Shown piece by piece: positions 8,944-17,350 of a stretch of DNA of 64,000 bases (position 1 is its first letter; each line of letters opens with the position of its first letter). This DNA comes from Ignavibacteria bacterium. Lineage in GTDB: Bacteria > Bacteroidota > Ignavibacteria > Kapaibacteriales > Kapaibacteriaceae. The notes under the pieces are model-generated. The model did not search any database and had not been told where the DNA came from. It saw only the letters and a program-made list of their open reading frames with translations. A program made the translations under genes and the position numbers. Where the stretch lies: NCBI GenBank assembly GCA_016707005.1, contig JADJIQ010000005.1, forward strand, positions 620,001 to 684,000, written 5' to 3'.

Positions 8944-9459
8944 TTACCCTATTATCTCAGCGGTCATACGAAGCTCCTGGAGCTCTGCATCATGGATAAC
9001 AATCGTCTTTTCTACACCGTCCGGTTGCAAGCCAATCCTCGAGTAGAATCCTATTGCCTGCAAATTCTCTTTGAGTACCCAAACGATAACATGAGTGTAT
9101 CCTATCGAAGCAAGTGACTCTTTAGCATTCTTCCATAGTGCTTGACCAACACCCCTTTGTATTGCGTTTGGATGAATATAGATGGCCCAGAGTTCTGCCG
9201 TGGTTGGGTGTGCATCATCGTCCCTGCAATAGCCACTGTAGCACCAGCCGACGATGACATCATCAATCTCAGCAACGATCAATTTGCATGTGGTTCTCGA
9301 AAAGGACCGCATCCATCTCGCGGCGCTATCATCTACACTCATTGTGTCGAGAAACTCTTGCGGAACGATTCCTTTATAGGTGCTCTGCCATGATGCCACG
9401 TGAATCTCTGCGATCGCGTGAACATCATCCGGCGTTGCGTCTCGTACGAGCATACTCAT
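8944..9459 (-). CDS. GNAT-family N-acetyltransferase
   Basis: Acetyl-CoA-dependent acetyltransferase of 171 residues, substrate unknown. Motif A for CoA binding is clear in IYIHPNAIQRGVGQALWKNA (Q/R-x-x-G-x-G/A), and the N-terminal LVRDATPDDVHAIAEIHVAS is the usual GNAT opening. The segment GWCYSGYCRDDDAHPTTAELW carries the beta4 strand. The start is the ATG of an ATGA overlap with the DUF523 stop at 9456-9459, so translation is probably coupled; a second in-frame ATG lies two codons later. Longer in-frame readings upstream run inside the DUF523 gene and are not real. Confidence 0.87.
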   Translation of the reverse strand: MSMLVRDATPDDVHAIAEIHVASWQSTYKGIVPQEFLDTMSVDDSAARWMRSFSRTTCKLIVAEIDDVIVGWCYSGYCRDDDAHPTTAELWAIYIHPNAIQRGVGQALWKNAKESLASIGYTHVIVWVLKENLQAIGFYSRIGLQPDGVEKTIVIHDAELQELRMTAEIIG

Positions 9460-10112
9460 TTTGCAAAGTACTCTGTGTACCATGGTGTGAGATGATGATC
9501 GGGCTTTCCGATGGAAACGAACTCCGGAGCCTGGCATAGGATGAGCAGCCGCTCGAGTGAGGCATAGTCTCGCTGACTCAATACGGGGATCCCGGCTTCC
9601 AGCAGCATTGCTGCAGCAACACCAACCCCTGCGGTGTACTTGCGTGGTTCGGTGAACCTGCAGCCATCGGAGATCACCTGACTTCCACATGCTGCGCTAG
9701 CATCGGTTAGGACTGCGAGTTCTATTCTACGATCCACAGCATACTCAACCATCTTCTCGGCTCCGCGGATCATCCCTACTGTGAGATCTGCACCGAACTG
9801 GTCGAGGACCCTTGCCGTGCCTCTTAGGACACCAAACCCGTCGCCGCCATGAATATCAGGCATGGTACGGGGCGTACCAATACCCGCATCTTCCGGACAG
9901 AATCCAAGAGCTTCAACCGTAGGAAGTGAAACGAGAGGCGTGAGCGCACCGCCCATTCCGTAATCACTTCCATCAACACCGCACTTCAGTCCAAGGATAC
10001 AACCGCTGATTAGTACTCGAAGCGGATCTTCAATGGATGGTTTTCGTAGAGTATTCCAAAGCCTAGGGGAATGCGCAAGAAGCATCTGATGGAACTGGTC
10101 GGAGTTGCTCAT
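9456..10112 (-). CDS. DUF523 family protein (YbbK-like)
   Basis: Protein of 218 residues with the DUF523 pattern: LISGCILGLKCGVDGSDYG near residue 35, FCPEDAGIGTPRTMPDI, RGAEKMVEYAVDRRIELAVL, and the Cys-Gly segment ASAACGSQVISDGCRFT, which replaces the usual SPSCG. Two conserved Cys regions could bind metal or a cluster. Function is unknown in the family. The usual GxxVRYDG motif is replaced by GLKCGVDGSDYG, so this is a divergent member. It is the middle gene of a tight operon, 6 bp after the FkbM-like gene and overlapping the GNAT gene by 4 bp. Confidence 0.8.
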   Translation of the reverse strand: MSNSDQFHQMLLAHSPRLWNTLRKPSIEDPLRVLISGCILGLKCGVDGSDYGMGGALTPLVSLPTVEALGFCPEDAGIGTPRTMPDIHGGDGFGVLRGTARVLDQFGADLTVGMIRGAEKMVEYAVDRRIELAVLTDASAACGSQVISDGCRFTEPRKYTAGVGVAAAMLLEAGIPVLSQRDYASLERLLILCQAPEFVSIGKPDHHLTPWYTEYFAK

Positions 10113-10118
10113 GGTGGT

Positions 10119-10931
10119 TCAGAAATGAAGTTCGTAGTCGACCTTCTCACTGCAGTTCGTGATGTCCAGTTCTGGTCGCGGGTATGCACACGTTGTTTTT
10201 TTAGGATCGCTGCCCATCAGCGCTTTGTTCACAAACGTGATCTCAACGGTGTCTGGGAAGTCATTGATCTGACAGTAGCCACCATAGTTGTTTGAATGAA
10301 TATGAACGATATCAAAACGTTGTTGCAGTTCCTCGATAGCGTTATTGAACGTCTCACTATCGGAAACCAAATCATGAAACTCAGCAGTGATCACACTGAT
10401 CGAACGCTCATGTGCAACGATCTGCGAGATGACCTCATACTCACTACTCTCGATATCCATCTTCAGGAAGACCGAGTGATCTCGTGATGGTGTGGCCATA
10501 CGCATGAGCGTATTGAAGGAAATGCAACCAACGCGGTCATCAGATGCTACCATTTTTCGAACATGAACGCTCGGCTGGGTAAAGAGTCGGAAGTAGTCGC
10601 CATAGTGCTCACGCAAACGGGTATACTTTCTTCTCTTCTGGTCGTTACGCAGTATCGTATAGATCCAGTTCTTGATCGTGCACCGAACGAGTCCGAACAT
10701 GAAGGTCCTCGGTTGGATGGAATGGTCCACTCCGATGATCCGCAGAGCAGGATTACGTTCCTGCATTTCCATGTCAAACGTCCACTCTTCTGCCAGTCCC
10801 AGGGACAAGAGGACATCGGCTGTATCGACGAGTTTGTCCGGTACAACGTACCCTCCATCACCATTACGATTTCCTAGACGAATAAGGTCAGCGTATTCAT
10901 AAGGTCTGAGTGTCTTTTTATTGATCATCAT
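10119..10931 (-). CDS. FkbM-like methyltransferase
   Basis: Probable SAM-dependent methyltransferase of 270 residues, of the FkbM type that modifies sugars or polyketide-like products. The signature strand and loop are VFLKMDIESSEYEVISQI (about residues 152-169), the FkbM KMDIEGxE motif. GNRNGDGGYVVPDKL near the N terminus matches the opening found in many cell-surface polysaccharide FkbM proteins. The canonical SAM loop is weak (LLSLGLAEEWTFDMEM), which is common in this subgroup. The start is one of two adjacent ATGs (10931 or 10928). It heads the operon with DUF523, GNAT and the haem/FG-GAP protein. A 127-bp intergenic region with direct repeats separates it from divergent hutU. Confidence 0.7.
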   Translation of the reverse strand: MMINKKTLRPYEYADLIRLGNRNGDGGYVVPDKLVDTADVLLSLGLAEEWTFDMEMQERNPALRIIGVDHSIQPRTFMFGLVRCTIKNWIYTILRNDQKRRKYTRLREHYGDYFRLFTQPSVHVRKMVASDDRVGCISFNTLMRMATPSRDHSVFLKMDIESSEYEVISQIVAHERSISVITAEFHDLVSDSETFNNAIEELQQRFDIVHIHSNNYGGYCQINDFPDTVEITFVNKALMGSDPKKTTCAYPRPELDITNCSEKVDYELHF

Positions 10932-10970
10932 GAAGGCATCCGTTGTTGATTTCTATTCCAACAATCCAAT

Positions 10971-11037
10971 CTAACAATCTACCTTTCTAACAATCTACCT
11001 TTCTAGCACTCTAACTCTCCACCATTCTAGCACTCTG
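10971..11037. repeat. Direct repeats in the FkbM-like/hutU intergenic region
   Basis: Two exact 16-bp tandem copies of CTAACAATCTACCTTT (10971-10986 and 10987-11002) are followed by two looser copies of a CTAGCACTCT unit (11003-11012 and 11028-11037). The region lies just upstream of hutU and between divergent genes. It could hold transcription factor sites or be slippage-prone filler. Confidence 0.75.
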
Positions 11038-11058
11038 ACATATTAGCATATTTGCATC

Positions 11059-12714
11059 ATGAAACGCATCATCCGTTCCCCTCGCGGCACCGAACTCACA
11101 TGCAAGAATTGGCAGATCGAAGCTGCCTATCGCATGATCCAGAACAACCTTGATCCGGAGAATGCTGAAAAGCCAGACGAGCTCATTGTCTACGGTGGTT
11201 TGGGCAAGGCAGCACGGAATTGGGAGAGCTTCGATGCCATACTATCGTGCTTGCGAGAGATGGAGGTTGACGAGACCCTGCTCGTTCAGAGCGGAAAACC
11301 CGTGGGTGTTGTCAAGACTCATGAAGGGGCTCCTCGGGTCATCATTGCAAACTCGAACCTCGTTCCGAAATGGGCCACATGGGATGAGTTTCGAAGGCTC
11401 GATGCCCTTGGCCTGATCATGTACGGTCAGATGACGGCGGGCTCATGGATCTACATCGGCACCCAAGGCATCGTGCAGGGCACCTATGAGACATTTGCTG
11501 AATGTGCCCGTCAGCACTTTGGCGGCACGCTGAACGGACGCTTCCTGCTCACCGCCGGCCTCGGCGGTATGGGTGGTGCTCAGCCCCTTGCCGCTACTAT
11601 TGCCGGAGCGGCTGCGCTTTGTATTGAGATCGACGAGGAGCGGATCGATAAGCGGATCCGCGACGGGTATTGCGACCGAAAGATGTTTGACCTCGATGCT
11701 GCATTGGCCGTGATCAGAGAATACCAGGAAAAGCGCGAGCCGATCTCCATTGGTCTTGTTGGGAATGCGGCAGAGATCCTGCCGGCATTGGTAGAACGCG
11801 GGATCATCCCGGACGTGGTGACAGACCAAACATCTGCGCACGATCCGCTCAATGGATATTACCCAGCCGGGTTGAGCAAAGCCGAAGCAGATAGTCTGCG
11901 GATCTCAAACCCCGACGAGTACTTGAAACGAGCCTACACGAGCATTGGCGCCCACGTGCGTGCAATGCTGGCCTTCCAGGCCAAGGGTGCTGTTACGTTT
12001 GACTACGGAAACAACATCCGTGGCGTGGCAAGGGATTTTGACGGCGTGGCCAATGCCTTTGACTTCCCGGGCTTCGTTCCCGCATTTGTACGCGAGTTGT
12101 TCTGTGACGGCAAGGGTCCGTTCCGCTGGGTTGCCCTCTCGGGCGATCCCGAGGATATCCGGGTGACCGATGACGCGATCATGGAGTTGTTCCCGGAGAA
12201 TGAGGCCCTGCACAAGTGGATCCGTGAGGCACAGAAGCACATCGGATTCCAGGGTCTGCCGGCCCGGATCTGTTGGCTTGGATACGGGGACAGAGCCAAG
12301 GCGGGAAAATTATTTAACGACCTCGTACGCGACGGTAAGGTCAAGGCCCCCATAGTGATAGGCCGAGATCACCTCGATTGCGGAAGCGTTGCTTCGCCGC
12401 ACCGTGAAACCGAATCGATGAAAGATGGTTCTGATGCTATAGCCGACTGGGTATATCTCAATTTTGCTCTTAATGCCGTTGGCGGGGCAACCTGGGTATC
12501 CCTCCACCACGGTGGCGGCGTTGGAATGGGTCTGTCACTTCACGCCGGAATGGTGGTCGTAGCTGATGGAACTATTCAAGCCGAAGAAAAGTTGGCACGA
12601 GTGTTGACTTATGATCCCCTAATGGGCATCTTGCGTCACGCCGATGCCGGTTACGATCGAGCGATCTCTAACTCACGAAAGTTTGGCATAGAAATACCAC
12701 TACCTCTTTCTTGA
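11059..12714 (+). CDS. hutU: Urocanate hydratase
   Basis: Second enzyme of histidine degradation, turning urocanate into imidazolonepropionate with a tightly bound NAD+. The 551-residue length is standard. Family blocks are obvious: YGGLGKAARNWESF, the NAD-binding GLGGMGGAQPLA (residues 167-178), TDQTSAHDPLNGYYP, and the catalytic-Cys region RDHLDCGSVASPHRETE. No other hut gene is adjacent; the only other one in the window is the broken hutG at 21457-22401. The 5' region carries the direct repeats described separately, and I see no convincing sigma-70 promoter among them. The assignment is very secure. Confidence 0.97.
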   Translation: MKRIIRSPRGTELTCKNWQIEAAYRMIQNNLDPENAEKPDELIVYGGLGKAARNWESFDAILSCLREMEVDETLLVQSGKPVGVVKTHEGAPRVIIANSNLVPKWATWDEFRRLDALGLIMYGQMTAGSWIYIGTQGIVQGTYETFAECARQHFGGTLNGRFLLTAGLGGMGGAQPLAATIAGAAALCIEIDEERIDKRIRDGYCDRKMFDLDAALAVIREYQEKREPISIGLVGNAAEILPALVERGIIPDVVTDQTSAHDPLNGYYPAGLSKAEADSLRISNPDEYLKRAYTSIGAHVRAMLAFQAKGAVTFDYGNNIRGVARDFDGVANAFDFPGFVPAFVRELFCDGKGPFRWVALSGDPEDIRVTDDAIMELFPENEALHKWIREAQKHIGFQGLPARICWLGYGDRAKAGKLFNDLVRDGKVKAPIVIGRDHLDCGSVASPHRETESMKDGSDAIADWVYLNFALNAVGGATWVSLHHGGGVGMGLSLHAGMVVVADGTIQAEEKLARVLTYDPLMGILRHADAGYDRAISNSRKFGIEIPLPLS

Positions 12715-12822
12715 CCTCATCGGTCACTAACACAGGACATAATGGCATAACTGCTACGTCGTTTTTTCAGCCGACCTGACATATCGGCAGAACAATTTCA
12801 CATACACGTAGCTGGAGGTGTC

Positions 12823-13467
12823 ATGAAGGCAACCGACTTCCGTCGCAAGACGGGTATCACGCCAAGTCCGCGTTGGACAAGAAGTGGAATCACCACAGAG
12901 GGTAGTAATGCCATGGATCTAGCTCTGCAGATCGAACAGCTCTTCCGCACAGATCGGAAGAAATATCTCGGATTCATCCGCCAGCGTGTCCGCAACCAAG
13001 AGGAAGCGGAAGACATCCTACAGGATGTGTTCGCCAACGTGCTTGCTGCGTCCAAGGACGTGAACAAGCCGATCGACAACCTTGCGTCCTGGGTGTTCAC
13101 ATCCGTGCGCAACCGGATCATCGACTCCTACCGCAAGAAGCGGACAGACAGCTTTGCCGATCTCGGCACGGCCGAGCAAAAAGAAGAGGGAATGGATCAT
13201 GTGGAGCGCTTTTTGGGCGATTTCTCCTACAATCCGGAACAAGACCTTGTCCGCAAGACCATTTGGGAAGCTGTGATCGAGGGGCTCGAAGAGCTCCCGG
13301 CCGAACAAAAGTGGGTCTTCGTAAAAAATGAATTCGAGGGTGTATCGTTTAGAGAGATGTCCGAGGAAACGGGTGTGAACATCAACACGCTCCTCGCACG
13401 TAAACGTTATGCTGTGCTGTACCTTCGCAAGAAGCTTCAGGAGCTGTACGACAACGTAAACGATTAG
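12823..13467 (+). CDS. ECF-type RNA polymerase sigma factor
   Basis: Sigma-70 family factor with regions 2 and 4. Region 2 is seen in YLGFIRQRVRNQEEAEDILQ and DNLASWVFTSVRNRIIDSYR; region 4 in EGLEELPAEQKWVFVKNEFE and FREMSEETGVNINTLLARKR. With the ATG at 12823 the product is 214 residues and has a good GGAGGT three bases upstream; an ATG at 12913 (MDLALQIEQL) also has GAGGG at proper spacing and gives a more usual N terminus. The gene for a small two-helix membrane protein follows after 10 bp and could encode its membrane partner. An imperfect CCGA...TCGG inverted repeat (about 12771-12787) lies in the 5' region. Confidence 0.9.
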   Translation: MKATDFRRKTGITPSPRWTRSGITTEGSNAMDLALQIEQLFRTDRKKYLGFIRQRVRNQEEAEDILQDVFANVLAASKDVNKPIDNLASWVFTSVRNRIIDSYRKKRTDSFADLGTAEQKEEGMDHVERFLGDFSYNPEQDLVRKTIWEAVIEGLEELPAEQKWVFVKNEFEGVSFREMSEETGVNINTLLARKRYAVLYLRKKLQELYDNVND

Positions 13468-13477
13468 TAAGCCCCCT

Positions 13478-13846
13478 ATGTCGTTATTGACGACCAAAAC
13501 AGCCCGCTCGATGATGTACCTTCTTGGCATCGGCGGGCTGTTGGTATGTAATGGGCTGCTTGTCTCCGTGATCTGGAACGAGCTATTGTATGAAATGATG
13601 GGCAATGACCACCGGCTCACCTTCCTTGAGGGAACCGGGATCACGGCCTTTGCCTACGTGGTAGTTTTTGCCGTGAAGTATGGCAGTGCAACAGGGTCCA
13701 TCGCCTCGAATAGAACATCACGGCAACCTGTAGAGCGTGAGAGTGGCGTGGCCAAGAAATGCGCCGGCATGACGCCTGAGCAGCGCGCTGCCCTACGTCA
13801 GGAACTGGTTCAAACCTGCGGATGCCGAGAAACAGAAGCGAAGTAG
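13478..13846 (+). CDS. Small membrane protein co-encoded with the ECF sigma factor
   Basis: Not recognised. 122 residues with two predicted membrane segments (MMYLLGIGGLLVCNGLLVSV and TGITAFAYVVVFAVKYG), joined by a short polar loop, and a soluble tail ending in KKCAGMTPEQRAALRQELVQ followed by TCGC. The spaced Cys residues in the tail (C...CGC) could bind metal. It starts 10 bp after the sigma gene, so it is probably cotranscribed, and a role as anti-sigma or membrane tether is a plausible inference, though it lacks a recognisable anti-sigma zinc motif (HXXXCXXC). Confidence 0.65.
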   Translation: MSLLTTKTARSMMYLLGIGGLLVCNGLLVSVIWNELLYEMMGNDHRLTFLEGTGITAFAYVVVFAVKYGSATGSIASNRTSRQPVERESGVAKKCAGMTPEQRAALRQELVQTCGCRETEAK

Positions 13847-13888
13847 TACTTTCGCCCAGCTGATTCTCAATCATTTCCGGGGCAGAAC

Positions 13889-14290
13889 ATGAGCATGATC
13901 TCCGAATTCAAAGAGTTTATCTCCAAGGGCAACGTCATCGATCTCGCAATAGGCGTGATCATTGGCGGTGCATTCGGCGCTATCACGGCATCGCTAGTCA
14001 ACGACATCATCATGCCTCCGATCGGCATGATCCTCGGTGGGATCAACTTCACGGACATCGCAACAACGCTAAAAGCCGCAGGTCCAGACGGCAAGGGTGC
14101 CGTTATGATCAACTGGGGCAAGTTCTTCCAAGTTGTCCTCAACTTCTTGATCATCGCCTTTGTGATGTTCTTGGTTGTGAAGACCGTCAACGCCATGAAG
14201 CGCAAACAAGAAGACGCACCTGCTGCACCTGCTGAACCATCAGATGAAGTGAAGCTCCTTACAGAGATCAGAGACTCGCTACGGAAGTAG
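13889..14290 (+). CDS. mscL: Large-conductance mechanosensitive channel
   Basis: Inner-membrane tension-gated channel that releases solutes on hypo-osmotic shock. 133 residues. The N-terminal amphipathic helix and first membrane helix read EFKEFISKGNVIDLAIGVII with the pore-lining GGAFGAITASLVNDIIMPPI; the second helix is FFQVVLNFLIIAFVMFLVVK; the C-terminal helix bundle ends in VKLLTEIRDSLRK. All match the family closely. The last 23 bp overlap the convergent methyltransferase gene. Confidence 0.96.
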   Translation: MSMISEFKEFISKGNVIDLAIGVIIGGAFGAITASLVNDIIMPPIGMILGGINFTDIATTLKAAGPDGKGAVMINWGKFFQVVLNFLIIAFVMFLVVKTVNAMKRKQEDAPAAPAEPSDEVKLLTEIRDSLRK

Positions 14291-15485
14291 CATACACGGT
14301 CTGATGGCCGCTTCCCACACGCATCACGATAACTACTCCCGGAGGACCTCCGCTTGCGAATGATAACGCACGGCGAAGGTCCTCCGGGTCGTTTTCCCAG
14401 CCGCGTTTCTTGAAGATGGTTGTGGAGCCCCATCCCAGTTCCCGAATCGACTCCTGAATACGCCGCACAGACACACCCTGATCGATCTTCAGCACTCGAT
14501 ACCGCTCATACCATGGCGATGGAGGGGGCTCCGCATTCATCGCACCATAGGCGATGTGTGGGTCAAAAACGGCGGCACCGATCTCGGCAAAGAAGTCTCC
14601 AACTCGACCGCTCGCGATGATGGCGTTGTGCGGTTCGATCAGATACTCAGCGGTTGGCACAACGAACGGATCAAGATCCGTGTTCGCCTGCCATGAAAAC
14701 TGTCTGTCAACCAGCGTGACGGTGTCGACCGTTATGTGTGAAGACCGCCACAGTATTCGCTCCCGGCACTCCTTTCCAAAGCCCACGAACTCGCTCACAT
14801 AGCCCGTGGTATCTACGTCGTCGCCCGGACCAACCTTGATCCCAACTACGGGAGCAGAAGGAATACTGGAGAGAGACGGTTCATAGGTTGCCCCGGAACG
14901 TTGTCTGCCACGCACGGATCTGCGCGAGGGATCGGCCCAGACACCATCATACGTATTGTCTACGGCGTCGGAAGGGGGCCATGCATTACGTACAACATCC
15001 ACATTGGTGATCCCAGTTCGATGAAGATTCCCGGCAGTGATGTCGGCGATGATCGGATCTGCTTCAAATGATGTGACCCTGCCTGATACCGCTGCAAGAG
15101 CTGCTGCGTCGAGTCCGGCACCGGTGCAGATCTCTAGCACATGCTCGCGTCCGGTGAACGGCACAGCATGATGAGCGGCGATACGCGGATGAGTGCATTG
15201 TTCGGCCATTTTGTCGGTGAACAGCCAACCATCTCTGCGTTTGCCAAGGCGTTCAGCCCGGAGCGTGCCGAGTGCTACATCGATGATCAACGATGAAGAT
15301 GCAGCAACGAAAGGGTCTGTTGAACGACGGACAGATTCGATCAGCGAGGGTGTTGGTGCACCACCAGCCCCTTTCAGCTCAATCATGATCCGGTCGATAA
15401 GCCCAACTACCTCGTCTCCGGCAAAGAAAGAAGGACGCTTCATCGAAAACCACGATATTTGTGACATTGTCATCTGATTTAACAT
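14268..15485 (-). CDS. SAM-dependent methyltransferase with THUMP-like C-terminal domain
   Basis: Class I methyltransferase of about 400 residues. The SAM loop is VLEICTGAGLDAAALAAVSG, followed by the acidic strand end TSFEADP and the characteristic motif GVWADPSRR, equivalent to the DPARR signature of the Bacteroidetes PG1098-like family whose C-terminal domain is called THUMP-like. The RNA or protein target is unknown. Three starts are possible: 15485, 15470 or 15443 (MKRPSFFAGD); the longest is given, without a clear ribosome binding site for any. It is divergent from pckA and converges on mscL with a 23-bp overlap. Confidence 0.82.
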   Translation of the reverse strand: MLNQMTMSQISWFSMKRPSFFAGDEVVGLIDRIMIELKGAGGAPTPSLIESVRRSTDPFVAASSSLIIDVALGTLRAERLGKRRDGWLFTDKMAEQCTHPRIAAHHAVPFTGREHVLEICTGAGLDAAALAAVSGRVTSFEADPIIADITAGNLHRTGITNVDVVRNAWPPSDAVDNTYDGVWADPSRRSVRGRQRSGATYEPSLSSIPSAPVVGIKVGPGDDVDTTGYVSEFVGFGKECRERILWRSSHITVDTVTLVDRQFSWQANTDLDPFVVPTAEYLIEPHNAIIASGRVGDFFAEIGAAVFDPHIAYGAMNAEPPPSPWYERYRVLKIDQGVSVRRIQESIRELGWGSTTIFKKRGWENDPEDLRRALSFASGGPPGVVIVMRVGSGHQTVYATSVASL

Positions 15486-15500
15486 CTATTGGGACGAGTC

Positions 15501-17096
15501 ATGAGTACGGGAGCCGACCTAGTCGTCACGCAACTCCAGTCAATGGGGCTGCACAATCTCGGAGACATCAACTACAATCTCACTGCACCTGAACTGTATG
15601 AGCACGCACTGTCGTACGAAGAAGGTATTCTCTCCGAACACGGCGCACTCTGCGTGAACTCGGTACCGTACACCGGACGTCGTGCCAACGACAAGTTCGT
15701 TGTTGAAGAGGACGGAAGCAAGGAAGATGTGTGGTGGGGTAAGGTGAACAAGCCGTTCTCAACGGAGAAGTTCAACACACTCAAGGCCCGCGTCTTTGCA
15801 TATCTGCAAGGAAGAGACGTGTATGTCCAGGACCTGATCGCCGGCGCAGATGAGAAATATTCCCTCCCTGTCCGTTTCATTCAAGAAGAGGCATACCACT
15901 CGCTCTTCGTACAGAACATGTTCATCAAGGCCACGGATGAACAACTCGAAAACTTTGTTCCCGGCTTTACAGTTGTAACTGTCCCTGGTTTCAAATCGAT
16001 CCCGGAGATCGACGGCACATTGAGCGAAGTGTTCATCATCCTCAGCTTTGAGCAGAAGCTCATTCTCATCGGCGGCACATCGTATGCCGGCGAGAACAAG
16101 AAGGTGATCTTTACGGTACTCAACTACCTCATGCCGAAGCTCAAGGTGATGTCGATGCACTGCTCTGCCAACATTGGCAAGGATGGAGACACTGCGCTGT
16201 TCTTCGGTCTCTCCGGCACAGGCAAGACAACACTCTCCACAGATCCGGAACGTGCACTGATCGGTGACGACGAGCACGGCTGGAGTGATGATGGCGTGTT
16301 CAATTATGAAGGGGGCTGCTACGCCAAGGTCATCAACCTGAATGCAGAAGCAGAACCGATCATCTTCAATCTCACGCGCACCTTTGGCACGATCCTCGAG
16401 AATGTCGACATCGATGAAGACACTCGCGTTATCGATCTCGATTCGCAACTCCACACAGAGAACACACGCGCATCGTATACACGCGAGAACATTCCAAACA
16501 TCGCACCCGGCAACAAGGGCGGTCACCCAAAGAATGTTGTCTTCCTTACAGCAGACGCCTTTGGCGTAATGCCTCCAATCGCAAAGCTCACACCTGAGCA
16601 AGCGATGTATCACTTCCTCAGCGGATACACCGCAAAGGTTGCCGGTACAGAAGCAGGCGTAAAGGAACCATCAGCAACATTCTCTACGTGTTTTGGAGCC
16701 CCGTTCATGGTGCACCATCCAAGCGTGTATGCGAATCTCTTGCGCGATAAGATCACGCAACACGGCTCACAAGTATGGCTTGTGAACACCGGCTGGAGCG
16801 GCGGACCGTATGGCGTTGGAAGCCGTATGAAGATCAAGTACACACGCGCCATGCTTCGCGCAGCACTCAACGGCGAACTCAACAATGTAGAGTTTGTGAA
16901 GGACAGCTTCTTCAATCTGAGCATTCCGGCTTCCTGTCCGGACGTTCCTTCAGAAGTTCTCAACCCGCGCAACACGTGGGCAGACACTGCGGCCTACGAC
17001 AAGCAAGCCGCACATCTTGTGAATCTCTTCGAAGAGAACTTCACTCAGTTCGCAGATAGTGTTGCGGAGAATGTTCGAAATGCGATGAAGAAATGA
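15501..17096 (+). CDS. pckA: Phosphoenolpyruvate carboxykinase (ATP)
   Basis: Converts oxaloacetate and ATP to PEP, CO2 and ADP; the entry step of gluconeogenesis. 531 residues. The P-loop is FFGLSGTGKTTLSTDPER, followed by the metal and substrate segment IGDDEHGWSDDGVFNYEGGC; PYTGRRANDKF near the N terminus carries the oxaloacetate-binding Arg; NTGWSGGPYGVGSRMKI is the C-terminal adenine-loop block. The start at 15501 is preceded by GGGACGAG; a TTG four codons earlier is ignored. A rho-independent terminator follows (17147-17186), embedded between two ATGAC repeat arrays. Confidence 0.97.
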   Translation: MSTGADLVVTQLQSMGLHNLGDINYNLTAPELYEHALSYEEGILSEHGALCVNSVPYTGRRANDKFVVEEDGSKEDVWWGKVNKPFSTEKFNTLKARVFAYLQGRDVYVQDLIAGADEKYSLPVRFIQEEAYHSLFVQNMFIKATDEQLENFVPGFTVVTVPGFKSIPEIDGTLSEVFIILSFEQKLILIGGTSYAGENKKVIFTVLNYLMPKLKVMSMHCSANIGKDGDTALFFGLSGTGKTTLSTDPERALIGDDEHGWSDDGVFNYEGGCYAKVINLNAEAEPIIFNLTRTFGTILENVDIDEDTRVIDLDSQLHTENTRASYTRENIPNIAPGNKGGHPKNVVFLTADAFGVMPPIAKLTPEQAMYHFLSGYTAKVAGTEAGVKEPSATFSTCFGAPFMVHHPSVYANLLRDKITQHGSQVWLVNTGWSGGPYGVGSRMKIKYTRAMLRAALNGELNNVEFVKDSFFNLSIPASCPDVPSEVLNPRNTWADTAAYDKQAAHLVNLFEENFTQFADSVAENVRNAMKK

Positions 17097-17143
17097 CGTT
17101 ATGACAATTATGACGTTATGACTTTTATGACGTCATGACAATT
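17093..17143 (+). repeat. ATGAC-unit array, direct part
   Basis: Six copies of an 8-9 bp unit ATGAC(R/A)NTT start at 17093, 17101, 17110, 17118, 17127 and 17135. The first copy overlaps the pckA stop codon. Copies differ only after the ATGAC core. The same unit recurs at 17246-17340, 51875-51917 and 54676-54710. Confidence 0.9.
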
Positions 17144-17146
17144 ACA

Positions 17147-17186
17147 AAACGTGCGCACCATCGTTGATGGTGCGCACGTTTTTCGT
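17147..17186 (+). terminator. Rho-independent terminator of pckA
   Basis: A 14-bp perfect stem, AAACGTGCGCACCA (17147-17160) with TGGTGCGCACGTTT (17168-17181), a 7-base loop TCGTTGA, and a T-run TTTTCGTTT after it. This is the strongest terminator seen in the window. A-tract before the stem makes it possibly bidirectional, also serving the convergent minus-strand genes. Confidence 0.93.
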
Positions 17187-17215
17187 TTACAGATGTGTAG
17201 TGCGTGGCGTTGCCC

Positions 17216-17235
17216 CTCGACTACGCTCGGGGTGA
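17216..17235. repeat. CTCGACTACGCTCGGGG dispersed-type element
   Basis: CTCGACTACGCTCGGGGTGA closely resembles the short TTCGACTMCGCTCAGGGTGAC element found scattered between genes in many bacterial genomes. One copy is seen here, in the intergenic region after pckA. Confidence 0.45.
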
Positions 17236-17245
17236 CCCCCAAGAA

Positions 17246-17340
17246 ATGACGTAATGACAATCATGACGATTATGACGGTATGACAGTTATGACGTCATAG
17301 TTGTCATAGCGTCATAACGTCATAACTGTCATAACGTCAT
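17246..17340. repeat. ATGAC-unit array forming a 6+6 inverted structure
   Basis: Six ATGAC units on the plus strand (17246, 17254, 17263, 17272, 17280, 17289) are followed by six GTCAT units (17294, 17303, 17311, 17319, 17328, 17336). The unit spacing of the two halves is the same mirror pattern, so the whole block is a near-palindrome about 95 bp long centred on GACGTC at 17291-17296. It lies between the convergent pckA and DUF2007 genes. Transcribed, it would fold into a long imperfect hairpin. Confidence 0.92.
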
Positions 17341-17350
17341 GTCTTCAACG

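Noticed and set aside
9460..9690. Longer N terminus for the GNAT protein
   Set aside because: It would overlap the DUF523 gene by more than 200 bp and is rich in Arg/Cys; the ATGA overlap start fits better.
15759..16613. Minus-strand frame (284 codons) across pckA
   Set aside because: Antisense to conserved pckA; composition is that of a reverse reading of coding sequence.
17093..17340. CRISPR array
   Set aside because: Units are only 8-9 bp, with no spacers and no cas genes.
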